Numbered from the stretch's first letter, positions 24,856 to 34,604 are shown. The stretch is DNA of 64,000 nucleotides from DUQW01 sp050953805 (GCA_050953805.1 JBMNNE010000002.1:822614-886613); one strand, 5' to 3'. Numbers and translations are program-made. The notes: a model not told the origin generated them from the letters alone.

Positions 24856-26523
24856 TTACATTTCATCTAAGTATTTAATTCCTAACAACCTTAATCCTTC
24901 ATTGATAACAGTTCTAATGTTACTAATTAGTAGTAAATTAGCGTTTAATGTCGGTTCATCATCAACTAAAATTCTAGTTTGAGCGTAGAAAGAATTGAAT
25001 AATTGAGCTAAGGTTAATAAATGTTTTGAAATAACACTAGGATTATATTCTTCTGCTGCCTTTTTAATGATTTCACTAAATGTTGAAATTTGTTTAACTA
25101 AATCAAAATATTTGGAATCATTAAATATATTATAGTCAATATTGTCTAAGTTTAGTGTTGCTTCTTTTAAGATTGAGTTAATTCTAACACTTGTATATTG
25201 GAGATATGGTCCAGTCTGTCCTTCAAAGCGTAGCATTTGCTCTAAGTCAAAGTCAATATTTAAGTTACGGTCATTTTTTAAATCGTTGAAGACGATAGCT
25301 CCAACACCAATCGCTTTACTTGCTTCTTCAATTGAGTGAAGAGTTGGATTTTTTTCAATAATTGCAGTTTTAGCATCACTTATTGACTCTAGTAAAATGT
25401 CATGTAAATTAGCGTTCGTACCAGATCTAGTTGACATTTTTTTGCCACCGATTAAGACTAATCCGAAATTAACATGGATTACATCAATTGGTAATTTAAG
25501 TAATTTAACAATTCTTTTTAATTGTTCAAAGTGCAACTTTTGTTCGTTTCCAACTAAATATAAAGCTTTTGACATATTATATGTTTCATATCGATATAAT
25601 AATGCAGCTAAATCTCGAGTCATATACAAAGTAGCACCATCAGAACGTTTAATTAATGCTGGTGGAATATCATCACCTAAGTCGATAATGGTTGCGCCAT
25701 CATCAATTTTTAGTAAATTTTTACTATCTAATAATTCAATTACTCGATCAGTTTTATCAATATAAAATGATTCGCCGGCATAAGAATCAAATTCGACATT
25801 AAGCAAGTCATAAACTTTCATGAATTCTTTTAATGATTCATCTTTGAAAAATGTCCATAATCTCAGTTTTTCTTCATCTCCTAGTTCTAATTCTTTGAAT
25901 GCTTCTCTCGCTTCATCTTCCAAACTAGGGTCTTTTTCAGCTTCATTATGGAACTTAATATAAATTCTTTGTAATTCATCAATAGGATTTTTCTTAAGTT
26001 GTTCAAGGTTACTCCACTTGTTGTAGGCAACTAATAATTTGCCAAATTGGGTTCCCCAATCTCCCAAATGGTTGATTCCAACGACTGGATGTCCTAATTT
26101 TTGATAAATAAGTTTTAATGAATGACCAATAACTGTGGAACGTAAATGTCCAACTGAAAAGTTTTTAGCAATATTGGGTGATGAATAATCAATTACTACA
26201 ACTTCATCATTAAGGGCTTTGCTACCAAATTTATCACCAAGTTGATAAACGGTATCCATGACATACTTGGAGTATTTTACTGCGTTTAATTTAATATTTA
26301 AAAATGCGCCGATTAATTCTGTTTGTTCGACTAGTGGATGAGTTGTAATCACATCTTCAATTTGACGATATAAAACCGGAAGTTCTAAATTTGTTGCTTT
26401 GAGTAACCTAAAAAGAGGGATTGCTAAATCGTAGTTTCCACGTTTTGGAACTTCAAGATCAATCTCATAAAATATTTCACTTAAAACTTTAGTTTTTAAT
26501 TCATTTTTTATTGATTCTAACAA
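24856..26523 (-). CDS. argS: Arginyl-tRNA synthetase
   Basis: A 555-residue class I synthetase that charges tRNA-Arg. The HIGH-type motif is FSVGHLRST (about 116-124) and the KMSKS-type motif is KKMSTRSGT (about 365-373). The N-terminal Arg-S additional domain and the C-terminal DALR anticodon domain, ending LLGIKYLDEM, are both present. Translation appears to start at TTG (26523), 6 nt after AGGTG; no nearby ATG fits. It is followed directly by tRNA-Leu on the same strand. Confidence 0.95.
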   Translation of the reverse strand: MLESIKNELKTKVLSEIFYEIDLEVPKRGNYDLAIPLFRLLKATNLELPVLYRQIEDVITTHPLVEQTELIGAFLNIKLNAVKYSKYVMDTVYQLGDKFGSKALNDEVVVIDYSSPNIAKNFSVGHLRSTVIGHSLKLIYQKLGHPVVGINHLGDWGTQFGKLLVAYNKWSNLEQLKKNPIDELQRIYIKFHNEAEKDPSLEDEAREAFKELELGDEEKLRLWTFFKDESLKEFMKVYDLLNVEFDSYAGESFYIDKTDRVIELLDSKNLLKIDDGATIIDLGDDIPPALIKRSDGATLYMTRDLAALLYRYETYNMSKALYLVGNEQKLHFEQLKRIVKLLKLPIDVIHVNFGLVLIGGKKMSTRSGTNANLHDILLESISDAKTAIIEKNPTLHSIEEASKAIGVGAIVFNDLKNDRNLNIDFDLEQMLRFEGQTGPYLQYTSVRINSILKEATLNLDNIDYNIFNDSKYFDLVKQISTFSEIIKKAAEEYNPSVISKHLLTLAQLFNSFYAQTRILVDDEPTLNANLLLISNIRTVINEGLRLLGIKYLDEM

Positions 26524-26551
26524 TTAAATCACCTATTTTACTAGGATAAAA

Positions 26552-26567
26552 AAGCACTTTCGTGCTT
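26552..26567 (-). terminator. Terminator overlapping the stop codon of the thioredoxin-like gene
   Basis: Stem AAGCAC / GTGCTT with a 4-nt loop TTTC. On the minus strand TTTTTT follows. It shares two bases with the stop codon at 26566-26568. argS then either depends on read-through or has its own promoter. Confidence 0.65.
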
Positions 26568-27156
26568 ATTTTATTGCTTCTAATAATTTATCGTAATATA
26601 GACTAACTGTGGTTCTAATATCTATAGGTCGTTGTGGTCCTGGTGTATATTTTGCGTCAATTAATTTACCATTATAAAAACTTAATAACATTGGATAATC
26701 TAATACATTTTCAACTTCATATTTTTCAAAAAATTCATCAAGACCTTTAACATCTTTTGTTTCAGAACTTTTTAACTCTAAATATAAAATATTTTCAGCT
26801 TTGTCAAGAAGTTCTTTATATTGTTCTTTTTTAAGTTCTCTAGAATAAACTGCTATTTCATTAAGACAAGTTGGACACCATGTTCCCCCAATATAAACAA
26901 TAACTAATTTTTTTGATTCTATTTTTTCTTCCAAAGTTTTTACACTTACAGATTTATAAAGATGATTTTTATCCATAATAAGTTCTTGTTGAAATTGTTC
27001 GACTCCCTTTTGAGCATTTGAGTAATCACGATAGATTTTTTCACTCTTGCTAGGTACCGTAAAAATTATAACTACCGCAATTAATGCTAAAAATAGAACA
27101 CCGATAACATAAGCGATAGGATGCACTTTTTGTTTGAATTTAGAATATTTTGCCAT
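26566..27156 (-). CDS. Membrane-anchored thioredoxin-like protein
   Basis: A 196-residue protein with one N-terminal membrane helix (about 14-33), a linker, then a thioredoxin fold facing the outside. The redox motif WCPTC has Cys94 and Cys97. It resembles TlpA/ResA-type thiol-disulfide proteins but lacks clear AhpC/TSA features beyond the motif. Most proteins in this window have few cysteines, so a role for it in surface disulfides is open. GGAGG ribosome site. Terminated before argS. Confidence 0.75.
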   Translation of the reverse strand: MAKYSKFKQKVHPIAYVIGVLFLALIAVVIIFTVPSKSEKIYRDYSNAQKGVEQFQQELIMDKNHLYKSVSVKTLEEKIESKKLVIVYIGGTWCPTCLNEIAVYSRELKKEQYKELLDKAENILYLELKSSETKDVKGLDEFFEKYEVENVLDYPMLLSFYNGKLIDAKYTPGPQRPIDIRTTVSLYYDKLLEAIK

Positions 27157-27248
27157 ATAATAGCCCTCCTTAAAACACTTATATAATTATACCATATGAT
27201 AATGCTGGTTGCAAATAATAATCTTATAAGATTAATTATTTAGTTATC

Positions 27249-27277
27249 TTGTTTATTAACCGAAAATCGGTTATAAT
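27249..27277 (+). promoter_or_regulatory. glgA-glgC promoter with a palindromic operator in the spacer
   Basis: TTGTTT (27249-27254), a 17-nt spacer and TATAAT (27272-27277). The spacer contains a perfect palindrome, TAACCGA-AAA-TCGGTTA (27257-27273), that enters the -10. A bound protein would block RNA polymerase. Confidence 0.6.
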
Positions 27278-27369
27278 TATATATGGATACAGGTTTTATT
27301 TTATCGTATATCACAAGTTTTGACAGTGATTATAAAATCGTATTAAGATAGAAATTAAGGAGGAATTCA

Positions 27370-28800
27370 ATGAAAATATTATTTACATCAGGCGAAGTAC
27401 ATCCATTTTCTAAAACAGGGGGATTAGCTGACGTTTCAGCATCGCTTCCAAAAGCGATAACTAAATTAGGTTATAATATAAAAGTCATCACACCAATGTA
27501 TCGTAGTTGCAAAAAATGGTTTGATGAAATGAAATATTTAGGTGAGGTTAACATTGAATTAAGTAATTTTAGCCAAAATGCTAAATATTATTCATTAGTT
27601 TATGAAGGAACCGATCACATTTTTGTTAGAAATGATCACTACTTCGACCGTGAAACTTATTATGGACATCACGATGATGCCGAAAGATATGTTTTTTTCA
27701 ATAAAACAGTCTTAGAGTTTGTCAGATTATCACAATTTATTCCCGATATAATTCATATCAATGATTGGCAAAGTGGTTTAATACCATATTTTTTAGATGA
27801 TAAATATCGTCAATTAGAGGAATTTCAAAATGTTAAAACATTGTTATCGATTCATAATTTAGAATATCAAGGCTCATTTGATCAAAGTGTCGATAAATTT
27901 TTTAATACCAAATTTAATTATACTTATATCCATTTTGAAAGAGTTAACTTCTTAAAAGCTGCAATTATGAGAGCTAATGCCATTAATACTGTAAGTCCAA
28001 ATTACAGAAATGAAATTTTAACTAGATTTTTCGGGTTTACTCTTGACGGCGCTTTAAAATCTCGTGAAGATTCACTATATGGTATTTTAAATGGAATTGA
28101 TTATGATATCAATGATCCAGAAACTGATAAATATTTAGTAAAAAATTACAATAAAAACTATTTCATCATGGGAAAACGAGCTAATAAAAAAATGGTCTTA
28201 GATAAATTAGGTCTTGATAGTAATAATGATAAACCACTTGTTTCATTTATCGGTAGATTAGCTAGACAAAAAGGAATCGATTTAATGAAAGCTACTTTGG
28301 AAGAAGTTATTTCAACTAGAGATGCTAATTTTGTTTTAGTAGGTTCAGGTGATCCAGAATACGAAAGCTTCTTCCGCTACTTAGAAGGCAAGTATCCTCG
28401 TAAAGTTTGTGGATATGTCGGATTTAATAATGAACTTGCTCATCAAGTATATGCTGCAAGTGACATTTTCATGATGCCAAGTTTATTTGAACCATGTGGT
28501 TTGGGTCAAATGATAGCGATGCGATATGGGGCAATTCCAGTTGTTAGAGAAACTGGTGGATTAAAAGATACCGTCATGCCTTACAACAAGTATACTGATG
28601 AAGGTGTCGGTTTTAGTTTTGCAAACTACAACGCTCATGAATTTAAAGATGCTGTTGAAAGAGCGCTTGATTTATATCGACATAACCAAACAGCATGGAG
28701 AAACATGATTAAACGGGCAATGAGACAGGATAATTCTTTAAAGAGAATGGCTGTTGATTATATTAATTTATATCAGAAAATTATCAAGGGGGAACACTGA
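27370..28800 (+). CDS. glgA: Glycogen synthase (ADP-glucose type)
   Basis: A 476-residue GT5 glucosyltransferase extending alpha-1,4-glucan from ADP-glucose. Seen are the N-terminal SKTGGLADVS, INDWQSGL, the C-terminal Rossmann start SFIGRLARQKGIDL and the retaining-transferase segment SLFEPCGLGQMIAMRYG. Full family length. AAGGAGGAATTC places the ATG well. It ends in TGA, whose A starts glgC, so the two are translationally coupled. Confidence 0.95.
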   Translation: MKILFTSGEVHPFSKTGGLADVSASLPKAITKLGYNIKVITPMYRSCKKWFDEMKYLGEVNIELSNFSQNAKYYSLVYEGTDHIFVRNDHYFDRETYYGHHDDAERYVFFNKTVLEFVRLSQFIPDIIHINDWQSGLIPYFLDDKYRQLEEFQNVKTLLSIHNLEYQGSFDQSVDKFFNTKFNYTYIHFERVNFLKAAIMRANAINTVSPNYRNEILTRFFGFTLDGALKSREDSLYGILNGIDYDINDPETDKYLVKNYNKNYFIMGKRANKKMVLDKLGLDSNNDKPLVSFIGRLARQKGIDLMKATLEEVISTRDANFVLVGSGDPEYESFFRYLEGKYPRKVCGYVGFNNELAHQVYAASDIFMMPSLFEPCGLGQMIAMRYGAIPVVRETGGLKDTVMPYNKYTDEGVGFSFANYNAHEFKDAVERALDLYRHNQTAWRNMIKRAMRQDNSLKRMAVDYINLYQKIIKGEH

Positions 28801-30032
28801 TGGAAACTTTAGCACTTATTCTAGCCGGGGGTAGAGGTTCGAGATTAGATTTATTATCTCAAAGAAGATCAAAACCAGCGGTACCATTTGCTGGAAAATT
28901 TAGAATTATCGATTTTTCACTTTCTAATGCATCAAATTCAGGAATTGTTGATATTGCCATTTTAACTCAATATCTACCACATTCTTTAAATGAGCATATT
29001 GGCTCAGGAAAACCATGGGATTTAGACCGACGTGACTCACAAGTTACTATTTTACATCCGCATAACTCATGGTATATGGGAACAGCCGATGCTGTAAATA
29101 AAAACTTAGATTTTGTTAAAAGAAAAAAACCTAAATATGTTTTAATTTTATCAGGTGACCATATTTATAAAATGGATTATCGCAAACTAATTAAACGACA
29201 CAAAGAATTAAATGCAGAAATGACAATTGCTTGTAAAGTAGTACCGCTTGAAGATGTTTCAAGATTCGGTATTGTTGAAGCAGATAAAAATGGTTATGTC
29301 GAAAATTTTATTGAAAAACCCGAATCTTCAACTTCAAATTTAGCTTCAATGGGTATTTACGTATTTAATTATGATACTTTAGTTGAAGCCATCGAACTAA
29401 AACGCGAAATCCATGAAGATTTAGATTTTGGTAATCATATTATTCCGTATTTAATATATGAAAAGAAAGCTAAAATTGGTACATATGAATATTATGACTA
29501 TTGGCAAGATGTTGGAACTTATGATTCTTATCTAAACACAAGTTTAGAGCTTAATAATCAAGCTTTAGAACTTGATTTATATGATCCAACATGGCGAATC
29601 TATACTAAAGTAAGCGGTATGCCTCCAGTTAAATTTGGAGAAAATGCGATTATTAATCGTAGTTTAATTTCTGATGGTTCAATCATTGAAGGAACCGTTA
29701 TTAATTCAGTTTTATCACCAGGAGTATTTGTTAGAAAAGGTGCAGTTGTCAAAGATTCAGTTCTCCTTAACAATGTAATTGTTGGTGAAAATGTTAAACT
29801 TGACCGAGTAATAGCTGATAAAAATGTCACAATTGGCCGCAATACCATTATTGGTTTTGGCGGAGATTTAACACCTAATGATGAAAAACCACACTTATTA
29901 AACTCAGGTATTACCGTTATTGAAAAAGGGGCAATTATTGACAGTGATTTAAGAATTGGCCGTAATTGCCGTATTATGAGAGATGGCAAGTTCCAAGGCA
30001 AAATAACCAAATCTGGTAGCACCATTAAATAA
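28800..30032 (+). CDS. glgC: Glucose-1-phosphate adenylyltransferase
   Basis: A 410-residue ADP-glucose pyrophosphorylase making the substrate of GlgA. The N-terminus has LAGGRGSRL, then SKPAVPFAGKFRIIDF. SGDHIYKMDY is the metal site, and IEKPESS lies in the sugar pocket. The C-terminal third is a left-handed beta helix of hexapeptide repeats. All catalytic motifs are intact, so this is GlgC rather than the non-catalytic GlgD. It overlaps glgA by 1 nt. Branching enzyme and phosphorylase are not in this window. Confidence 0.93.
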   Translation: METLALILAGGRGSRLDLLSQRRSKPAVPFAGKFRIIDFSLSNASNSGIVDIAILTQYLPHSLNEHIGSGKPWDLDRRDSQVTILHPHNSWYMGTADAVNKNLDFVKRKKPKYVLILSGDHIYKMDYRKLIKRHKELNAEMTIACKVVPLEDVSRFGIVEADKNGYVENFIEKPESSTSNLASMGIYVFNYDTLVEAIELKREIHEDLDFGNHIIPYLIYEKKAKIGTYEYYDYWQDVGTYDSYLNTSLELNNQALELDLYDPTWRIYTKVSGMPPVKFGENAIINRSLISDGSIIEGTVINSVLSPGVFVRKGAVVKDSVLLNNVIVGENVKLDRVIADKNVTIGRNTIIGFGGDLTPNDEKPHLLNSGITVIEKGAIIDSDLRIGRNCRIMRDGKFQGKITKSGSTIK

Positions 30033-30051
30033 TTTAACAACCATTTAAAAG

Positions 30052-30069
30052 ACTCACTTAAAAGTGAGT
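30052..30069 (+). terminator. Terminator of glgA-glgC
   Basis: Stem ACTCACTT / AAGTGAGT with a 2-nt loop inside A/T flanks, followed by seven T. Confidence 0.8.
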
Positions 30070-30081
30070 TTTTTTATAAAA

Positions 30082-30103
30082 AAAGGCTATTTCAATAGCC
30101 TTT
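30082..30103 (-). terminator. Terminator of the helicase-nfo unit
   Basis: Stem AAAGGCTATT / AATAGCCTTT around TC, followed on the minus strand by a T-run. It stands side by side with the glg terminator. Confidence 0.8.
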
Positions 30104-30116
30104 AAATGTATTTATA

Positions 30117-31004
30117 TTATTCATTCATAATCAATTCCTTTAAATTTGGATTGAAAACTTTGTTGCGAATCATTTCAATTTCATGACGATAAGGGGGGTT
30201 ATTTTCAACATAAGGGGTCTCTAAAATTTTAGGCACATCTTTTAAACGTTCACTATGAATAATATTGATTAAGGTGTCAAAACCTAAATGACCAAAACCA
30301 ATATTTTCATGTCGGTCTTTTGCCGCCCCTTGCTCATTCATCGAATCGTTAACATGAATAACTGAAATTTTATTAATTCCTATAATTTCATCAAAGTGGT
30401 CTAAAACACCATCAAAATTATCTTTTATTGGATATCCGGCATCACTTGTATGACAAGTATCAAAGCAAACACTTACTCTGTCTTTAGCTTCAATCAAATT
30501 AATGATTTCAGCTAATTCTTCAAACGTTTTTCCAATTTCAGTCCCTTTCCCAGCCATCGTTTCTAAGGCAATTTTAACAGGTAATCCTTTTGTGTTATTA
30601 ATTACTTGATTAACTCCTTTTGCAATCCATTTTATGGCTTGTTCTCGGTCGCCTCCCGTTGCATTACCAGGGTGAACTACTATTTGTTTAGCTCCTAAGG
30701 CATTAGTTCTTTTAACTTCTTCGGTTAAAAATCTTATGGCAAAATCCCTTTTACTTTGATCTGGATTCGCTAAATTCATAATATATGGTGCATGAACTAC
30801 GACATTATCTAACGATAAATTATGTTCTTTCATTAATTGGTGAGCTTCTTCAATTCGTAATTCATCAAGTGGTTTTCTAATTGTATTTTGAGGTGCTCCG
30901 GTGTATATCATAAATGAGTTGGCATTATAAGAAATAGCTTCTTTAACCGAACCCAAAAACATTTCATCACCTTTCATACTAACGTGACTTCCGATTTTTA
31001 ACAT
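30117..31004 (-). CDS. nfo: Endonuclease IV
   Basis: A 295-residue AP endonuclease of the TIM-barrel Nfo family that cuts 5' to abasic sites in base excision repair. Zinc ligands lie in NVVVHAPYIMN, QIVVHPGN, ALETMAGKG, CFDTCHTSDAGY, IHVNDS and KDRHENIGFG. AGGAGG is 7 nt from the ATG at 31004; the GTG at 31010 is a false start within it. The gene overlaps the end of the helicase gene by 26 nt. Confidence 0.94.
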   Translation of the reverse strand: MLKIGSHVSMKGDEMFLGSVKEAISYNANSFMIYTGAPQNTIRKPLDELRIEEAHQLMKEHNLSLDNVVVHAPYIMNLANPDQSKRDFAIRFLTEEVKRTNALGAKQIVVHPGNATGGDREQAIKWIAKGVNQVINNTKGLPVKIALETMAGKGTEIGKTFEELAEIINLIEAKDRVSVCFDTCHTSDAGYPIKDNFDGVLDHFDEIIGINKISVIHVNDSMNEQGAAKDRHENIGFGHLGFDTLINIIHSERLKDVPKILETPYVENNPPYRHEIEMIRNKVFNPNLKELIMNE

Positions 31005-32226
31005 ATTCACTCCTCCTATGCTCTTGCAAGGCTTTTTTAATTTTCATTTTATTTTTCTTTCGATAATTTGGTTTTACTTTAGTTGGTTTTTTAATTTTCC
31101 TAATAACTTCAATTTCGTCATCTTTTAATTCTCTATTTTTAGATTCAACGACAACAATTCCATTTTGTGTCAATTTAATTTCTTTAAAATCGATACCACG
31201 ACTCGATAAATTTGATACTTTACGGTGATCATTCGGACCCTCAATAGTATAAACTTCACCTGATCTTCCCATTCTCCCAGTTCTTCCACTACGATGAATA
31301 AAATATTCTAAGTGATAAGGTAAGTCATAGTTAATAATATGACTAGCATCAAAATCAATACCACGTGAACCAATGTCGCTTGTTACTAAATATTGATATT
31401 TTAATTCATGAATTTCCTTAATAACTTGTCTTCTAACTCTAACCGGCATATCTCCAGATAAATTAGCAACACTAACACCCAATTCATTTAGAGCGTTAAA
31501 AACATTAATTTGATCTTCCTTTTTAGAGACGAAAATAATACAAAAATAAGGATTAATTAATTTTATTAAATCATTTAAAATAAAATCTCTTGATCTCGTT
31601 CCCGCTTTAACTAGATAATGGTTAATTTCTAATTTATCTTCGCTAGTTGTATCAATTAAATGGTAGTTACCAAAAAATTCTTTTATAAATGGTTTCATCG
31701 TTTCCGTAATTGAAGCTGAAACCAAAATCAATTTCCCTAGTTTAGATGTTTTTAAAATTGGAATAATTGGCTCCATAAATGCTAAATCAAACATCATATC
31801 AGCTTCATCAAAAACTAAATATTCTAAGTCTTGAAACGATAAACTTTCATTTTTAACAAATTCTTCAACTTTAATAGGAGTTCCAATAGCAATATCAATT
31901 TCGTTAGATTCAAGCCATTTTATTTCACGAGCACGATCCATTGAACCATAAAAAGTTCTAATATTATAATCATTAAATAACTGTTTAGTCATTTCATAAA
32001 CTTGAAAAACCAACTCATTAGTTGGTACTAAAATTACTAGTTTTAATCCCTTTTTCTTTGATTTTTCAAATTCTTTATAAATTGGAATTAAATACGAATG
32101 AGTTTTACCAGTTCCTGTTGGTGCAACAATTACCAAATTATTTGGTTGCTTAAACTCATTTAGGGTTTTTTCTTGAATTAAACTAAACTTATTAAATTGT
32201 AATTTATTTAAGATTTTATCATTCAT
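30979..32226 (-). CDS. DEAD-box RNA helicase
   Basis: A 415-residue helicase with the two RecA-like domains: motif I APTGTGKT, motif II DEAD (VFDEADMMFD), motif III as SAS instead of SAT, motif V SRGIDF and motif VI HRSGRTGRMG. It is a short CshA/CshB-like protein with a basic tail rich in Lys/Arg (last 60 residues), probably for RNA binding in mRNA decay or ribosome assembly. The preceding ribosome site is weak. Confidence 0.9.
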   Translation of the reverse strand: MNDKILNKLQFNKFSLIQEKTLNEFKQPNNLVIVAPTGTGKTHSYLIPIYKEFEKSKKKGLKLVILVPTNELVFQVYEMTKQLFNDYNIRTFYGSMDRAREIKWLESNEIDIAIGTPIKVEEFVKNESLSFQDLEYLVFDEADMMFDLAFMEPIIPILKTSKLGKLILVSASITETMKPFIKEFFGNYHLIDTTSEDKLEINHYLVKAGTRSRDFILNDLIKLINPYFCIIFVSKKEDQINVFNALNELGVSVANLSGDMPVRVRRQVIKEIHELKYQYLVTSDIGSRGIDFDASHIINYDLPYHLEYFIHRSGRTGRMGRSGEVYTIEGPNDHRKVSNLSSRGIDFKEIKLTQNGIVVVESKNRELKDDEIEVIRKIKKPTKVKPNYRKKNKMKIKKALQEHRRSEYVKNRKSR

Positions 32227-32292
32227 AGCACTTTCATTATAACATTATTTGACTAAATAATGTATAATAACGAATAGGGTGAAGTGATAGTT

Positions 32293-33153
32293 ATGAAAGT
32301 AATAAAAGTGAGTAAACAAGGATTTTGTAACGGAGTTAAAAGAGCTTTAGCTTTAGTTCATCAGACTGTTAAAGATAATCAAGCTAACTTACCGATTTAC
32401 ATTCTAGGAGAACTGATGAATAATGAATATGTTTCTAAAAAATTAGTTGAATGGAATATAATTACGATTAAATCCAACGGATTAAAAAGAATTGAAATGT
32501 TACAATCGATTGATGAGGGAATCGTAATTTTAACTGCACATGGCGTTAGTCCAGAAGTCATTAAACAGTTAGAAAAAAAGAAACTTCAATTTGTTGATAC
32601 TACTTGTCCTTTTATTGTTAACACCGCTAATGTAATTAAAAATTATTTAGATAGAAACTATGACATTATCTATTTAGGAAAACATAATCATCCTGAATCA
32701 GAAGGAATTATTGGTATTAACAAAGACAAGATACATTTAATAACTGATCTTGATGAAGCACAACTACTAACAATAAATAATGATAAAATTTTAATTACAA
32801 CCCAAACAACTTTAAGGCGAAAACATTTAGACGAAATGCTTAATGTTCTTTTAGAAAAATATCCAAATGCGATCTATAAAGACGGAGTGTGTCAATCGAC
32901 AGTTCTTCGTCAAGAAGCATTAATTAATGAAATTACTGGTGATTTATGTTTAGTTGTTGGCGATAAAATTAGTTCTAATGCTAATGAATTAGTAAAAATA
33001 GGGAATCGTTTGATTCCAACTTATTTAGTTAATAGCATTCATGATATCAAAAAAGAGTGGCTGAATGGCGTTAAAGTCATAACTTTAACTTCAGCCGCCT
33101 CTACTCCTGATGAATTAACTAATGAAATATATGAATATTTAATAAACTTATAG
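32293..33153 (+). CDS. ispH: 4-hydroxy-3-methylbut-2-enyl diphosphate reductase (IspH)
   Basis: A 286-residue [4Fe-4S] enzyme giving IPP and DMAPP in the last MEP step. The three cluster cysteines are in GFCNGVKRA, DTTCPF and GVCQSTVLRQ. His residues sit in LTAHGVSP and GKHNHPE. The ATG at 32293 follows a GTGAT ribosome site; an upstream GTG (32284) is not well placed. Together with dxs at 35287 it shows the MEP route. Its stop abuts the dinB stop. Confidence 0.92.
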   Translation: MKVIKVSKQGFCNGVKRALALVHQTVKDNQANLPIYILGELMNNEYVSKKLVEWNIITIKSNGLKRIEMLQSIDEGIVILTAHGVSPEVIKQLEKKKLQFVDTTCPFIVNTANVIKNYLDRNYDIIYLGKHNHPESEGIIGINKDKIHLITDLDEAQLLTINNDKILITTQTTLRRKHLDEMLNVLLEKYPNAIYKDGVCQSTVLRQEALINEITGDLCLVVGDKISSNANELVKIGNRLIPTYLVNSIHDIKKEWLNGVKVITLTSAASTPDELTNEIYEYLINL

Positions 33154-34338
33154 TTATTTATCCTTTATTCCTAGTTTGACGATATCATGATTATATTCTT
33201 GATTAATTTTGTCAATTATTTTTTCAATATCTACTTCATTGTCATCAAATTTATCGTAATTAAAGAGGGTTATTTCGTTTTTTAAGTCTTTCTTTAAAAT
33301 TAATTGACTTAATCCAACTCCGACCAGTCTAATTTCTTCCCCATCATAATTAGAAATTAACAAATCATTAGCGATTTGCAAAATTAAATCGTAATCTTCA
33401 ATTGGTTCTGGTAAACTTCTTGAACGAGTTATCGTTTTAAAATTTGATGTCTTTAATTTAATGGAGATAGTTCTAGCAACTAATTCTTCATTTTTTAATC
33501 TATCTACCGTCGTCTTGGTCAATTCTTTTAAATGATCATAAATTAATTCATACCCATTAATTGGATAAACTAGAGTTTCTTCGTTACTTATAGATTTTGG
33601 TATATCATATAAAGTTGGATCAACAATATCACTAGATTTACCTTTTAAATCATCGAGAAAACTATAATAAGAATTTTGTGTCATTACTTCTAAAATTTTA
33701 TTTTTGTTATCAGGATTGATAAAATCACTTACAGTAAAAACTCCAATTTTATTTAAAATTTCTTTCGTCTTAACTCCAACTCCATAAACTTTACCAATTG
33801 GCAATGGATATAATAATTTAGCAACATCTCTTTTTCTTAAAACGGTAATTCCTAGTGGTTTTTTCATATCACTAGCCATTTTAGCTAAAAACAAAGTAGG
33901 TCCAATGCCAATGGAAACTGGCAATCCGTATTCATTTAAAAGTCCATTTTGAATTTCTTTGGCTAGTTTTAAAGGATGTATCTCTTTGGACAACTCAGTA
34001 ACATCCATGAAAGCTTCGTCTATTGATCCCTTTAAAATAATTTTTGTATATTTTTTCAAATAGTTAAAAAATATATTTGAATATTTTTGATAAAGTGGGA
34101 AATTAGTTGGTACAACAAGTAATTTAGGATATAATCGTTGGGCTTCAACAATACTCATCCCACTTCTTATTCCTTTGGCTCTGGCCTTGTAGGAAGCTGT
34201 AGAAACAACACCACTGTTGGAACCAGTTCTTCCGCCAACGATAAAAACCTCTTTCTTTAAAAAAGGTTCTTTGATCATAGCACAAGTGGCATAAAATGCA
34301 TTAAGGTCAACATGAAATATAATTTTAACTTGATTCAT
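33154..34338 (-). CDS. dinB: DNA polymerase IV (Y family)
   Basis: A 394-residue lesion-bypass polymerase. Metal-binding acidic residues are in FHVDLNAFYA and GSIDEAFMDVT, with the palm strand VSIGIGPTLFLAKMASDMKKP between fingers and thumb. The little-finger domain follows (about 240-360). No clear beta-clamp peptide of the QLxLF type is obvious at the end; QLILKK and EITLFNY near 350-370 are candidates. Convergent with ispH with no spacer and no hairpin between them. Confidence 0.92.
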   Translation of the reverse strand: MNQVKIIFHVDLNAFYATCAMIKEPFLKKEVFIVGGRTGSNSGVVSTASYKARAKGIRSGMSIVEAQRLYPKLLVVPTNFPLYQKYSNIFFNYLKKYTKIILKGSIDEAFMDVTELSKEIHPLKLAKEIQNGLLNEYGLPVSIGIGPTLFLAKMASDMKKPLGITVLRKRDVAKLLYPLPIGKVYGVGVKTKEILNKIGVFTVSDFINPDNKNKILEVMTQNSYYSFLDDLKGKSSDIVDPTLYDIPKSISNEETLVYPINGYELIYDHLKELTKTTVDRLKNEELVARTISIKLKTSNFKTITRSRSLPEPIEDYDLILQIANDLLISNYDGEEIRLVGVGLSQLILKKDLKNEITLFNYDKFDDNEVDIEKIIDKINQEYNHDIVKLGIKDK

Positions 34339-34402
34339 AAAATTATTACACTTCCTAAAATAAAAATTTTATTGTATAATATATTAGGTAGAGGTGATTG
34401 AC

Positions 34403-34585
34403 TTGAGTAAACCGACGAAAAAAAGAAAAGTTAATAAAACTAAAGACAATAAACAAGAAATTCCTGTATTAAAGTCACCTGCTGAATCACGTGCGGGTAG
34501 AATTATTATATGGATAATTTTAGTTGCAATGGTATTAGGAGCAATTGGAGGATTAGTTGCTGCAATTATATTAGGTGCAAAATAA
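34403..34585 (+). CDS. Small single-helix membrane protein, unknown
   Basis: A 60-residue protein with a basic N-terminal half (KKRKVNKTKDNK) and one C-terminal Gly/Ala/Ile-rich helix (about 35-58). It starts at TTG (34403), 8 nt after GAGG in GAGGTGAT; the GTG at 34394 belongs to that site. It ends just before a hairpin. A tail-like membrane anchor with a positive cytoplasmic part; no family recognised. Confidence 0.5.
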   Translation: MSKPTKKRKVNKTKDNKQEIPVLKSPAESRAGRIIIWIILVAMVLGAIGGLVAAIILGAK

Positions 34586-34586
34586 C

Positions 34587-34604
34587 AAAAGGCGAAAGCC
34601 TTTT
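34587..34604. terminator. Bidirectional terminator between the small membrane gene and tlyA
   Basis: Stem AAAAGGC / GCCTTTT with a GAAA tetraloop, a classic stable hairpin followed by TT. Confidence 0.8.

Noticed and set aside
24764..24982. Plus-strand reading frame starting MVPATGFEPARISSS
   Set aside because: It is the complement of tRNA-Leu and the end of argS; this peptide is the well-known artefact of translating tRNA genes backwards.
28796..28800. UGA read as tryptophan (Mycoplasma code)
   Set aside because: glgA and xseB end at UGA exactly at coupled starts of the next gene, and Trp is encoded by TGG throughout, so the standard bacterial code holds.
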